A stretch of DNA of 64,000 bases, taken from NCBI GenBank assembly GCA_036345935.2, contig JADWOT020000004.1, positions 18,469,423 to 18,533,422 of the forward strand. The letters are read 5' to 3'. Both the position numbers and the translations under genes were made by a program. The notes beneath the pieces are model-generated. The model ran no database searches, was not told where the DNA came from, and saw only the letters and a list, made by a program, of their open reading frames with translations. The stretch comes from Taenia hydatigena (lineage: Eukaryota > Platyhelminthes > Cestoda > Cyclophyllidea > Taeniidae). Positions 49,085 through 60,807 of the stretch are shown piece after piece (position 1 is the stretch's first letter; each line of letters opens with the position of its first letter).

Positions 49085-49700
49085 ACTCCCGGTTTAAGAC
49101 GAGAGCCACCTAGTTGGTCATTGTACCACCGCTGGGTGGGCCGGCCTCCGGGTCACGCCTGTAGCCTCAAGCGGCAAACTGTGTGTTGCGCCCGGGTATC
49201 GTCTTCTTCTTTCGTCCCTAGGAAAGTCTCACGGTGCTACACTAGTGACAGCGGAAAGCGGACTTCGCCTACCGCATTCGCGTGAAGACGTTTACCAAGT
49301 GAAGTTACGATGCGCCCCCACTTCTGTACTAGGCGGATAGAACCCAGACAGGCATATGACTGGACACTTGCAAAGGACAGACAGACGGACAGATGCGAAG
49401 GCCTAGCTCAAGGAACTACGCTACATCCCTTTCTCCCTCACATAAATTTGCTTCTGGGCCAGTGTTCCAACGTCTTGCCATGGACACGCGTGGTCGCCAG
49501 CACAATTTTCCCTCCCTGAACACAGTTTTCAAACCAAGCGAAGCTCCAAATCTATTCGAACTGCCAAGGGGAGTCAGCGACGCAGCGATCAAGCATATTC
49601 TCAGTTGCATGGAAATTTGGTGACCTGCACGGATGGTTCGTGAGTGTTTCCTTCCAGCGCTAATTACGTTGTAATGACTAATGCGAGCTTGATTGGGAAA
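49085..49700 (-). repeat. Dispersed repeat family 2, copy B
   Basis: Inverted relative to 47445-48175, so the two copies flank the 0.9 kb segment 48176-49084. It lies inside the left IR2 arm and is therefore mirrored at 62145-62760. The 218-codon minus frame at 49416-50072 spans it; it has no recognisable domain and I do not call it a gene. Confidence 0.55.
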
Positions 49701-51037
49701 AACCCCACGGTCGACGGTCAGAGTGAGAGGGGTCATGCAATACGTTTGTTGATAGTTGAACTCACGACTTGGATAAGAAACCTCTCGGCGTATCCACCAT
49801 TGTGTCTTCACTGAATGGACTGGTCTCTGGGTCATGCTAGTGGCTCCAACCCTTCCCATATGCCAAATATATACACTGTGTCCGAGAATTATGTCTGCTC
49901 TCGTCTTCCGGAGCCCCTTCCTCCCTTTCAGCCCACTGAATGCACTGGTAGTACGAACGCGCCGTTTAATGTATGGGCAAATAAATAACGAAAAATGGGT
50001 TTTTCTTGAAGAGCGCAGCGTTGATTTCCCATCAACGTTTGTACACGACGTCAACGGAAGTAAGCTTGCCAACGCCTTTTAATCTGACGATTTTCGAATG
50101 CTTACCGTCCCTTTTAAATGTCACAGTAGACCTTTGCTTTACCACAGTAAAATATTAAATCAAAGAAGCCAAGCAGTTCTACAACCAGAAATTCGCATTG
50201 AAACTCATTGTGAGGAATAGAAAACTGACGCATTTTCTTAGCATATTGTTTGCAAGTGCTTTGGGATAAAACTGCTCGATTAACAGTGAGTGCAGGGGGG
50301 ACCGACATGAACCTCTGCCTGTGATCAAATTGCCCGCGGGTAGTGGGTAGTAGTGACACAAAAACACTGTAAAACGCCTATCCACATGCAAATTTTTCAT
50401 TGAAAAATTAGAACCCTTAAAACCACCACCAATGACTAAACGTAGGTGCCTTACTTTCACAAACATTCAGAAGTTAATTAACCGACCTCAAACTTGTGAC
50501 TACTATGATCGGCTCAGATAAGACAAGCATTTTGGCGCCTAAACGACACTGACTAAAAAGCAAAAGCCCCAGTGGAGTGTGTGCATTAACCACGCACCGA
50601 TGTCTTACGAATGTTGAAAAGCGAGCCTCCATCTGCGAAGTCAATCGGCCCATTCAATCCTTGAGAGAATCAACTCAAAGGCGAGTACCGCGCTAGTAAG
50701 GCATAAAGGGAAATGCATGTGCACAGATAATAGTTTTTCTCACAATCGCGAACAACAAAGGAAACAAAAGTCGCAAAGAAAACAGTCAAAAGACAAAATA
50801 AACACATATGAATTCACACAGGGGATCAGGAGTGGTGGAATGTATCCGATGAATATTTTAAAAAGTAAAGGTGAAAATGGAAACACAGTTGGAGAACAGA
50901 AAAGAATACACCTCAACACAGACTAACGACTTCGAACAGACCAGCGAAGTTGAATATCGTCAATGAGACTTCACCGCAACGTTTTTTCAAGTTAAAGGTT
51001 AGGCTTCTATTCCATCTATAAAAGCAAAATAAAAGCT

Positions 51038-52440
51038 TATTCTGTTGCCTAAAACAGAAGTACTTCTAAGGAAATAATACCTAATGAGTGGTTGAACCGA
51101 TTTTGTTGCACAATTCATCTCTTGTGCGATTTCCTCACACGACATGCCGCTATGCATCGATTAGGTGTTCAGAATAAGGCAGGCATTACACGAAGTAGCT
51201 GGATGTTCTTTCACATTCACGTTCAAGCCGTCCAATGCCTTACTGTTGTGTGGCCGAGCGTGTCATCGTCGTATCGTACTGTCAATGAAGCATTCTGCCA
51301 ATATGGGTGGATGCACCCGTGTTGGGGTGTAAAACTTCACTTAAAAGAGACCTAGCCCATCACTCAACGGTGTAGCGTGGGCACACGCACTACCGCTGCC
51401 GCCTACCCTGTCATCTTGATTAAGGGTGTCTGCACTGGCCGCAGCAGCTACAATTAACAGGCCACATTTGTCACTTACGCCCAGATGTAATACAACCACG
51501 TTAACGTCTGCTTCTGGACCTGCTAAATTTAAAGCAATGGCTTACTAAATGGAGTTCTCTAAGGAAACTTAATCCAATCACATTGTAACTAGGCAAGAAA
51601 TAAGTTTCTGAGACCAGCACAATTAGCATCAAGTTGGAATCTACTAGAAGCACCCTTTTGCAAGCATGGATGCAGAAATCATCAAGATAATGCCATGTGA
51701 TACAATTAATACTCCAGTCGAAGTTATCGTGATACATACTTCGTTGCTGAATGGGGTAGTGGATTGCAACACAAATGAATAAGCCCGGCACAGCGCATTG
51801 CTAAGAGAAGTCCCAAATTTCGTGCAGGATTTGCATTTCGCACCATTTGTGCAGTAAAGTAGCTCCAACGAAGAAACACAGCATGACAGCCGACAATTTC
51901 GGTTGCTAAAAATACAGTGCCATACAAAAAATTTCTTTCATTACTGAGTAACATATTAAAATAATGCATGGTTGGCAGCTACAGCTCGCAAAATAAGGTT
52001 GGAATAGCGATTTAATTCCAGTAAATGCAAAGGGACTAATTTAACAAATTTGGAGAGAGTGAGTCAATTAGTGGTCTTATATACACCAGCTGTCCTTCAA
52101 CAAAACATCGAAACAGTTTGCAAGGGCGTTGCTAAGGATCCAGAGACATTGATTCGGCACCGTGGTCAAGAAGTGGACACTTCGAGGTGCTCTCTACAGC
52201 GTTTTCTCACGGAGGCTTTGCTGCATCTTCATGCTTGAAAAGTCCCACCGACTCAAGAGGTGAAGCCTACTGACTGCGCATAGCAAATTGACTCTGTGGA
52301 ATCGATTGTGGAGCATTAAAAACAAGTGAATGCTGATTTTTCAAACTGATTCGTCTTCAGCGGTGAGACTACCCGCACTTGGGGTTCACAAAATCCACAA
52401 ATGATTGCTGAAATAAGTACATTCACTGCGTATCACTGTT
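51038..52440. other. Start of the IR2 internal region, no gene seen
   Basis: No recognisable coding sequence. Small frames at 51092-51355 plus and 51501-51969 minus overlap one another and lack motifs. Confidence 0.35.
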
Positions 52441-52863
52441 TGATGTGAATTTTTGGCTGAGATCATCATAATCGGGCCATTCCCCTTCAACAGTGCAGCT
52501 GGTCAGGTGTTAACCTTTATTGGCACTGGCTATTGCGACATGACACTCCAGCTTTATGTGCCTGATTTGCAAGACATGGATGTGAACCACATGCGGTCCA
52601 ACAAGACGGTGCATTACGCAAAGACAATAACTTGGGCGCAACTTGAAGTAAGTACAGGAAAAATCAACCCCAACCCCAACACCTGCCCGGGTGAGCATTC
52701 GATAGTTATGTTGATTAAAAACACTGCTATTAGTGACGTAGAAGTACTTTAGAGTTATGTTAAAAAGTCCTCTCAAGTATGGGAGCAATCAAGCTCCACG
52801 CTTACTCCGCTTGTAGGACACAAATTCAGCAGACCACAAGAATGATAGCTGTGGAGGACTTAC

Positions 52864-53039
52864 TATAGTAGGGCATCAAACGCAACTCGGAGTAGGAGCG
52901 GAAGCGGAGGATGAAAAAGTAGAGCAGGTGGATGAAAGCCAAGGCCCCGAGAAGTGCCGCAAAGACCTGCGGGATGAATAAGCACAGAACAGCCATTAAC
53001 AGAGTCAGATCCACATTTCGAAAGAGGCTGATCACTGCG
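52864..53039 (-). CDS. Probable exon of a multi-pass membrane protein
   Basis: The minus frame codes LFRNVDLTLLMAVLCLFIP followed by FAALLGALAFIHLLYFFIL, two membrane segments joined by a short loop, then RFRSYSELRLMPYY and a strong GTAAGT donor at 52863. An acceptor-like TAG or CAG lies just upstream (53035-53044). Codon choice is GC-richer than the flanks. I cannot name the family, and no adjoining exon is convincing. Confidence 0.4.
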
Positions 53040-53139
53040 CTAATATTCAGCATTGGTAGAGTGGAAATGAACGATGGTCTGACAGTAGTGAATTACTGTG
53101 AGAACTTAGAAACGATCCAGTTTAACCACTAAATGGGAT

Positions 53140-54880
53140 CAATGTAGCTCCAAAAATTTGCCTTCAAGACAGTTGCCTTTGGTGCAGTTCACTAACACTG
53201 GAGGTCATATGCATCCACCCAAAACCTCCCAGATGCATTACTACCTAACTGCAATGAAAAATAACCATTGATGCTTTTGAGAGGCAGACATAGGTGCACA
53301 CACACATCAATGAGAACTTTGAAGGGAGGCATATCAACTATGTGCATTGCGTACTCCCGCGAGCTACTTTATTTTTGATGGGCGTTGGTGACTAGCGCCT
53401 TGGCCTCAGGCGACGAACCTGTTTTTTACTCTCCAAAACTCTGACTATCCCTTTTCGATCAGTAGAGAAAGCCAGTTTGCATTTCTTGAAACCGTTAACC
53501 ATTACAAATTATGGAAAGAAGTATAGCCAACGACAACTTGGGCCCACTGCTTAACAAAAAGAGCACCAAAAGTGAAAAGAGACAGCGAGATCCCGATGAA
53601 TATCATGAAATTGTTTGCACAAATCTCCGGAGTCCGACTACATCTTAGTTTACTTTTGAATCAATATTAGATCCAAATTAAGGGCTAATCTTAACATTTG
53701 CCTAGCTAGACTCGTTTCTGAATTTATTAAGCGGGCAGTTTTGGAACAGTCAAAATTGTGAACTCAAATATCCATTCCGATATTTTATAACGCCTTAATG
53801 TACTTTTATTTTCTCGACGGTTAAATTTGGACTATAAAGTGAGCCTGCCCAGTTGGCAAACTCACTTCTACACTACAGGGCGATCTGCCTCCAAAATGTG
53901 CTGCAGAATTCATAAAGTTAATGATAATTACTCAATAAACCCAAAACAAGAAACGACTCAGTTGTGTACCTCATAACCGCCAAAAAGGGGAAACTGCAAT
54001 CTACGTTGTTTTTGGGATTCGCAAAATTTATGCTCCCAATGCTGATCCAAGCACATTTTTAAAGTAAAGAGACTTCTTGACCTGCTGGAAAACAGAACAT
54101 CACCTACGGAATCACTAGATCATATCAGACATACCCTCAAGTACCATGTCGCCATGTCACATTCAATCAAATTTGAAGCCTAGAGCCAGAACCCACGTGG
54201 ATAGCAACCAAGTGGAGGGGAGGACAGAAGAGAGGATCACGGTACCGCGAATGCACCATCCAACCGTTAAATGTTACGAGGACGAGCCAAGCAAGGCTTG
54301 AAACGATGAGGCGCGAACAATAGGACTGGCAACATGTTCTTTCGGCCCGAAAGATAAAAATATAGGTAACGAAACGGATCCTGTCTGGCTAAAACAACTG
54401 AGTCAAAAAGGACAATAAAACTCCGGTTTATTGTGGGCCTTCCTTAACTAGTTTACTGAACAAATTCAACGTGGGAGTTGAAGTCTGTTTTGTGAAAATC
54501 AAGAGGACCACTGGAATGGAGCCATGCACCCTGGGATTGCTCACTGGACATAGCTGGCGAACGAATGAATATTTTAGACTCTCCTTCACTTCATCATATG
54601 GTAGAAGTATTAGATCAAGGGGACTAGTAAAGCAGAAACAACGAAGTCTTTTGTAAGAGTATCGACTGGAACAAAATTGTATTCAGGCGGCTAGTTCTTG
54701 CGGTTTTCTTTTGACCAGTTAATTCCTCCATCTAACTGTATTACACATTCACCTTGTTTACCCACTTTTGCTAGTTGATCTCTTTATCTCCTCAGAGGGC
54801 CTGCAATCGAAAGAAGAATGACTTACCAACAGCAAAGAAGTGTACTTTGTGAAACCCTGAAGTTCCCGTTCCTTTGTTTG
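53140..54880. other. Gene-poor stretch
   Basis: No gene or repeat recognised. Confidence 0.35.
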
Positions 54881-55276
54881 TCAATACGGTGGTAAACCAT
54901 GTGATAACTCAGTTTCATAACGTACGAACTCAATGTCTTCAAAGTGCGCAACAATCCCTCGAGCATCAACCACCAAGTGACCAAAGAGATCTGCGATTTG
55001 GTTGCCTAACGGAGCATGGGTAGGTAAAGCGTCAGTCCGTCGGGAGGGTAGTATTCTATGCCCTCCACTTTTTTTCAGGTAGTCTGAAGTTTGTCCCATA
55101 AAATGTCGGATGATGTGGCCTGCACTTGCTCGCTTTACAGGCCAGAGCAAACTCGACGGCAAAGCAATACAAACTGATCGTGAAACTCTGTCCTGACGGC
55201 ATTTGAGAGTGGCGCCATATGCGGCAGCAGAAAGTAACACGTAGAAGGTAGATGTATTGCAGTCAGGGAAATCCAC
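54881..55276 (-). CDS. Unrecognised open frame, 131 codons
   Basis: The C-terminal 60 residues (QIADLFGHLVVDARGIVAHF, then EDIEFVRYETELSHG) have a protein-like mix of acidic, hydrophobic and aromatic residues. The first half is Ser/Arg-rich and less convincing, and an alternative frame is also open there. An acceptor-like GGTCAG lies upstream at about 55286. No family recognised; it may be the last exon of a minus-strand gene or chance. Confidence 0.25.
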   Translation of the reverse strand: MDFPDCNTSTFYVLLSAAAYGATLKCRQDRVSRSVCIALPSSLLWPVKRASAGHIIRHFMGQTSDYLKKSGGHRILPSRRTDALPTHAPLGNQIADLFGHLVVDARGIVAHFEDIEFVRYETELSHGLPPY

Positions 55277-56062
55277 TGCTCCTGACCATAAAAATTATTT
55301 ACCACCATTGATTTTAAAGGTTTGAAGTTAAGTTTCTGAAAGCGGATGGGCAGATAAATTACACAGTGCACTAAACTACACAAAAGAATTACAAAACAAG
55401 TTCATAATATTTAAAGCTTGTCTACATTTGTCGATGTACCACATGCGAAATTCGTTTGTTCGGTTTTCATCACGTTCATTTTCTGGTCATTTTAGTTACT
55501 AGTGAACTTACCTACCCTGAAACACCAAAAAGCTACTTTTAATAAAATGACGCAAAAGAGCAGATACATCATGTGATAAACTGCGGCGTTTACAGATGTG
55601 AAAAAAGGATTGCCAAAACTGCTGAGGCAGCAAAATGTGGGCGGGGCTAACGATCAAATCTTTGCAGCCAAGACACCGGAAAATAAGGAGGTAGTTAAAG
55701 TGAAGCAAAGAAGACCATTTTGCGCTGTTTAGCTGCATGATTATGAGTTCACACAAAGACGTTTGCGCGGAGATGGTAAGTTATGAGAGCAAACCAATGC
55801 CAAATGACAACATGATGAATGATGGTTGTACATTTCTAAAATTGAATTGTGAAGCAATTTTGCCTAAATTTGGACGTGATGGTGAATGAAGGTCTCTGCA
55901 AATGAATGCGGACAGATGAGGGAGTTGGGTCTTTGGATCCAGCCTGCATCTGGAAGGAGGTTAAGCAAATAAACCAACATTTAGTTCGCCATATAAAAGC
56001 CCTCGAGTGGTTCCACGTAGTTCCAACTGTTTGATCTGCGGGACTTTCTTAGTCGGGATGAG

Positions 56063-56428
56063 ATGGCAGGTGAAAACAGCAGAGCGTGCGCACACGCCAC
56101 GCCCTTTGGCAATGAATCAAATCTTTCAAGTGAAGTTTTAATACCCCAACATGGGTATATCTATCCGTACCGACATAAGGCTTCAACAGCAGCACGATAC
56201 AACGATGGCACACTCGGCGACCCCAGCAGTAAGATGCTTCAATCGTTTGAAAGTGAGCGTTCTTTCAAAGATGGTCGTACACCCATCCCTCTCTCTGTGT
56301 GTCTCTCTGTCTGTAATGATTCCGACAGTGGTGATCCTCACAATGTTTGCCTTACAACATCGGCAGCAGTTTCCGTGAAAGGACGTCCATCTACTTCGTT
56401 GGACACCCCCCTGATTCTGGGCACCTAA
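56063..56428 (+). CDS. Possible last exon, unrecognised
   Basis: A plus frame of up to 121 codons ending in TAA, with a possible acceptor CAG at 56067-56069. It is rich in Ser, Asp, Tyr and Pro (segments LIPQHGYIYPYRHKAS and FESERSFKDGRTPIP), as in cytoplasmic tails. The polypyrimidine tract is poor and a CTCT/GTCT-rich stretch inflates the frame. No upstream exon identified. Confidence 0.3.
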   Translation: MAGENSRACAHATPFGNESNLSSEVLIPQHGYIYPYRHKASTAARYNDGTLGDPSSKMLQSFESERSFKDGRTPIPLSVCLSVCNDSDSGDPHNVCLTTSAAVSVKGRPSTSLDTPLILGT

Positions 56429-57074
56429 CCGACACAGCCACCTGTCGTGTGAAGAAACTGTACAAGGGACGAATCGTTCAACATCGGCGATGAGGATGCC
56501 ACAGCACAACAAGCTCATTCGCGATTGAAAAAAATTTAGCACACTTTGGATGCTGAGCTACTAGCCTTTCCGTGAAGTGTGTGCTTCGTGAACATTACGT
56601 ACATGCTCCTGACATAAGTGTGTGCATAAATCTACCAACATTTACGTAGAATAAGTGCAGTTTTAATCGATTTCATCTCCTGTTTAATGCCGAAAATCCT
56701 GGTTTGACTCGAATCCCTCGTGATACCCGCACACCACTGCAACCTACAAGTCTTTTCAATGCTAGAAGCGTGTCAGCCTTTGCAAGGATAATCTTACTTT
56801 GCAGTGGACAATCGCTGATAGTTTCAAAGGTAGCTGAAGAACGAAACCATTCTTAAGTGCTACATCAGATTCAGAAGGGTAAGACTGATCAAATCAAGGT
56901 GATCACAAGTAACTAACCGCTTAGTTTGAGAACCGTAGGACAACGACTGCTGGCTCCTTCTTCTAATCTTCTTAATGCCACCAGCACCACTGTTTCTGCA
57001 CGAAGTCGTCACTGCGGATAAAGCGCACAACACCCTCCCACCGGGCCTCCTTATTCATTAAAAATAGCGTGATT

Positions 57075-57461
57075 TTACGATCTCTGACTACTAGGCGAGT
57101 CGTCGACCGTTGGTTCTCTTTTAAATCCTGATAGGTTGATTGGCTTCTTGACAGTGATCCTGCAGGACTGATGTTCAATCGGGAACACCAACTTAGCGCC
57201 AGCGTCCTAAAATTGCCTAGTTGGAGTAAAGCGAATGCTCTTACCTGATCGTTCATGGAATAATGTGAAGTTGAAGAGGTGCTACCAGATAATGCGCTAG
57301 AATGGTGGAAGCTTGCGGGCGAATGAGAACAGGAGCGAAGGATGCATGATGGGTGAGTTGCCTCCGCGGTGGAATCCTGCATTTGGAGGTGTGGACATGG
57401 CATCTGCATTTCTCGTTCCCAAAGGTCATCCGCAGATGGCACGACGAATTCGCAAGATCGA
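57075..57461 (-). CDS. Last two exons of an unrecognised minus-strand gene
   Basis: Exon 57245-57461 follows the acceptor ACTTTCAG and codes RSCEFVVPSADDLWEREMQ, then a Ser/His/Thr-rich stretch ending SMNDQ, at a GTAAGA donor in phase 0. After a 77 bp intron, exon 57075-57167 starts behind CATCAG in the same phase and codes ITVKKPINLSGFKREPTVDD and a Ser-rich end before TAA. Matching phase and three consensus sites support it. No domain is visible; the C-terminus looks like a disordered tail. Upstream exons are not seen before the GT14 gene, so they may lie within or beyond it. Confidence 0.4.
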
Positions 57462-58102
57462 CTGAAAGTACGGTTGCAATGCGATGTTTCAAGTCAACTA
57501 TAATTGTTGCCTTAATGGTGAAATTCATGAGTAAGTAGGCGGCCAAAAGCAGTGATAAACACTTCATCAGCAATTAAAATATTTTTACTGTAGTGCCCTT
57601 GAATATTTTTGAGAATAAAAGGCAAAGAACCTTAACATTTAATCTGAAGTAGACTAAACAGCAATGAAGTTGGGCGCAACTTTGTCTGGTTCATCATAGA
57701 TGAAGATTGCACAAGTTATTGTCATCATGTCAGCAAACCATCAAGCACAAATGACAGCTGTGCTTCAGAGCATAGAACGAAACGGAAGGGTCTGATTTAC
57801 AGCGGAATATTCTGTCTCACCCAAAATAAGCTATCTGAGAGCCCTTTAGGCCTTCCCACTTCACCGCAGCAGCTGCTCTGCCATTCACAATAACAAGGTT
57901 TAACACTCCTCTACCAAGAGGATGAAAGTTCTCTCATCTACGCGTGCCCACGAGCTTTTGGGAAGATATACAGGTTTGAGGAATGAGGTTTATTCCGCGT
58001 GAGGAAAAAAGTGCGTTTAAACATTATAATTTCTTAATGTTATTCAGCATAGGTTTCGGAAGAGGGGAGAGATGGGGCGAAATAAATGCACAAAATCCCA
58101 TC

Positions 58103-59343
58103 TTAAAGGTGATTTTGTGAACATGAAAGTCCGGCGTACACGGAAGGGTCAAAGTGCTGATGAGAATAGGAACCAGTAGTGACTTCCACCTTCACCTTCT
58201 CAAAGTACCATCGTTCCATTTCATCGTAAGCCTCCTGCTCATAGTCGGCGTGAAATTTATTGGCCGAGATGTGTGGTGCCCTCTTCAGCATGTTGACATG
58301 CACCATGCCCAAAATGCATACGCCACGCACGAATTTAGTTTCGCAAGGTAAATCGTAACCCAACCAAATAACATACTTTCCCAGAAAATTCATTCGTGTT
58401 TCAGAACTTGGCAAAGGAGAGGTGAGACAGGCTCCAGGCAGTCCCAGATGCGAATTGTAAGCAAGTGTGGGGAAAAACAGCTCATCCGGATGTTTAAAGA
58501 CGTCGTGCTTAACAATCACACTCCGAATCGGTTCCACCCGCCTTCCTAGGATCGCCTCTTCCAAGAACTCACGACGATACGCACCGTAAATGGAACCCTT
58601 GAACCACGTGGCCTGCAAATCACACAAAACAACGAAGGACAATATTTTAAGCTGTACAACAGAGGAAGAGGTGGCAATGCACTCACTTTAAGCGGTAGCT
58701 TTGCATCGCCTACCCAATCCTTGTGCTCATCGATGGAAAGGGATTCAATGAGATTGGAACCGTTGAGAGCCTTTAAGGCTGCAATCAATTCGAGATTGGT
58801 GCGAAGAGGAAAATCCTGTCCCACCAAGTTGATAAGGTACTTCCACGAGGAATGTCGTCGAAGAGCTTGCGCTCCGCAGACAAGTTGTGGCAGTAGAACA
58901 CTCTCATCACCCCATTTCACCTCAACACGTTGGGAGAGTGGAACTAGTTCCACATTTGGACCGAAACACTTTGCGATGCCATTCAGAGCACCCAGGAAGT
59001 CCTGATTCGACCGCAAATCGGCATGAATGCAATAGTAGTTGTTCTTCCTATAGATCATTCGCAGTAGACGGGCTATCTGGAGAGGATCTTTGTGGACGAC
59101 TAATGTAAACGCTATGTCCATATCCCCATCCCTTTTGTTCACAACGGGGAATTTGCAGCGAAATTTTCGGCATCTTGAATGTAAGGGCGAATTGACAGCG
59201 ACGAAATAGTCCAAATCACTTTTTAGCATTCTATTAACTGCTTCTTTCCTCCCGATTTTGGTACCAATGAGAATAATCAAGGCCACAGTTATTAAACCCA
59301 AGATCGTTGTAAAAGCAGCTCTTCTGTGGCAGTGGATGTTCAT
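58103..59343 (-). CDS. GT14 beta-1,6-N-acetylglucosaminyltransferase (core 2 / I-branching type)
   Basis: Enzymes of this family sit in the Golgi as type II membrane proteins and add GlcNAc in beta-1,6 linkage to mucin-type core 1 or related glycans. Exon 1 (58687-59343, 219 codons) and exon 2 (58103-58612, 169 codons plus stop) are joined across a 74 bp intron with GTGAGT and TTTGCAG ends; the product is 388 aa, near the usual 400-430. In order: short cytosolic tail, membrane anchor FTTILGLITVALIILIG (about residues 10-26), stem, then GDMDIAFTLVVH, ARLLRMIYRKNNYYCIHAD, KWGDESVLLPQL, YLINLVGQDFPLRTNLE, GSIYGAYRREF, HPDELFFPTL (the Glu corresponds to the proposed catalytic base) and GVCILGMVHVNML. 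I chose the Met at 59343 because a TTTGCAG acceptor sits just upstream, suggesting an intron in the 5' leader. No lesion seen. Exact acceptor specificity cannot be read from sequence. Confidence 0.9.
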
Positions 59344-59613
59344 GTTGATGTCTGCAAAGGAACAAATCGTCAATAATAAGTCAAAACCACGAAAGAGTCT
59401 TCCATACTCTCAAAACATGAATTTATTGGGTGAAAGAAGTGTGCTTCCTCATTAACCGAATTCTTTGTCGAATTGTATCGTCTTGCGTGCTGTTGCCTCT
59501 GCTGGAGGAAGTCTTGCCTAACTGATCACTGATTGAGTGAATAACGCTGAGGTATGTGGGTGTATGAATGTCAGCCTATGACTGCACCTATTGAATTTCA
59601 CTAAATTACTTAG

Positions 59614-59841
59614 GTGAAATGGCACACGAAGATCTGTGAGAAGCCGCCAATGAGGGTGGTGTGGGGGCCTAATCACACCTTCAGCAAATATGTAAGAAGC
59701 GAGACCGTGGACATTAGCCTAGTTGTTTGCAAAGACGTGGAGTTGAATGAGACAGGTGGATTGGAGGGTGGGTTTGTTCCTCCCTTTCCCATGGGACAAC
59801 TCCACATTCGTCTAGCACCGATGGAAAGCATTCAATTGTAG
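59614..59841 (+). CDS. Possible exon, unrecognised
   Basis: A plus frame after an acceptor-like TTACTTAG codes VVWGPNHTFSKYV, then DISLVVCKDVELNETGG, then a Gly/Pro-rich stretch up to a TAG. A GTAAGA lies inside at 59692, so an earlier exon end is possible. Located 270 bp upstream of the GT14 start on the opposite strand. No family recognised. Confidence 0.3.
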   Translation: MKWHTKICEKPPMRVVWGPNHTFSKYVRSETVDISLVVCKDVELNETGGLEGGFVPPFPMGQLHIRLAPMESIQL

Positions 59842-60028
59842 GGCACTTGGCAGTACAACGACAGAGGCCAACTCCTCTTCACCTTTACAACATTATGTGC
59901 TATATTTGCTTAAAAACGATATTTTGCATTGTTAGTCTTTTACGGGTTCAAGTTGTCGTATTAATGGAATTATTACTGGCATGCAAAATTGCACCTTCCC
60001 TTTAGGTGCAATGAGCATTGGTGCTCAG

Positions 60029-60359
60029 AATACCCTCCGTCGCAGCCACAACAACAAAAAAGGGTTTTTGGACTAATACATCATGGAGAGGTATTCTTTC
60101 CCCCTCCTCTTCTTCGCGAACTTTTCTATCCCAATCGGTGGACGCTGACACCAAAGTTCTATCAGTCACAAGCGATGGCGATGCTGATCGCGCACTCATT
60201 ACACCACCTAATTCCCCGTATCCTGGAATGCAGTGCAGCATTGAGTCTGGTTCTATTCTAACTGCAAAAGACCAAAGCACAGATGAGTTTAATTTTAGAC
60301 AATTACCACCACAAAATAATCTGCGGATGGTAGCTGTATTAGCGTCACCTTCTAATTGA
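60029..60359 (+). CDS. Possible last exon, unrecognised
   Basis: A plus frame of 110 codons to a TGA, following CAG at 60026-60028. The second half (VDADTKVLSVTSDGDADRAL, then PPNSPYPGMQCSIESGS) has even codon use and a disordered, acidic, Ser/Pro-rich make-up typical of a cytoplasmic tail. It could be downstream of 59614-59841 on the same strand. The start is not certain, and no domain is visible. Confidence 0.3.
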
Positions 60360-60807
60360 CTTCTGCAGCATTTGAATGTGTCTTCGGGTGCAACCATGCT
60401 ACGGAGTCCAAATGCTTGACAGCGAAATTATCTATTATTCTAATGCGTAAATTTGCTTTTGCTTTTTCACACTATTACTTGCATTCCAATTGCTTTGTTG
60501 CTGTGGTGTATCATTGCTGAAGTAGTGAAATGAAAAGCAGGGATGATATCCCTCCACCTTGCAAGCAATTGCGGTCAAATACCACATCGCACACATTAAC
60601 TTGTGAATACCATGAAGTGGTTTGTACACATTTCGCAGTCTATTCATCCAATCCTCAGTAAACACGCACAATACTTACTTCAGCATTAGTATTTGCAATA
60701 AGATGGAACAGTAACCATGACCTCTTCACTCATCTATTGTGCACAAACTTCTCTTTTTTTGCAAATAGATTAACGGCTGACAATGCTGTGTGTTGTTAGC
60801 GTCGTTC
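60360..60807. other. Stretch before the IR2 right arm
   Basis: No gene seen. The last bases before 60808 show no homology to the sequence just inside the left arm (51038 onward), which fixes the inner edge of IR2. Confidence 0.5.

Larger units (their letters stand above)
48106..51037 (+). repeat. Left arm of large inverted repeat IR2 (2,932 bp)
   Basis: Reverse complement of 60808-63739, with paired positions summing to 111845 and no net indel. Most of it is identical as far as I can read. Mismatches cluster at the outer end (48106-48300, several per 50 bp), and one lies 12 bases from the inner edge. Confidence 0.95.

Noticed and set aside
49416..50072. 218-codon open frame, the longest uninterrupted short-exon-type frame, mirrored at 61773-62429
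   Set aside because: It spans repeat family 2, has no recognisable domain, and the divergent relative at 47445-47636 breaks the frame. Identity between mirrors reflects the inverted repeat only.
57253..57573. Minus frame starting with a signal-peptide-like leader
   Set aside because: It overlaps, in another frame, the phase-supported exon at 57245-57461, which has better splice evidence.
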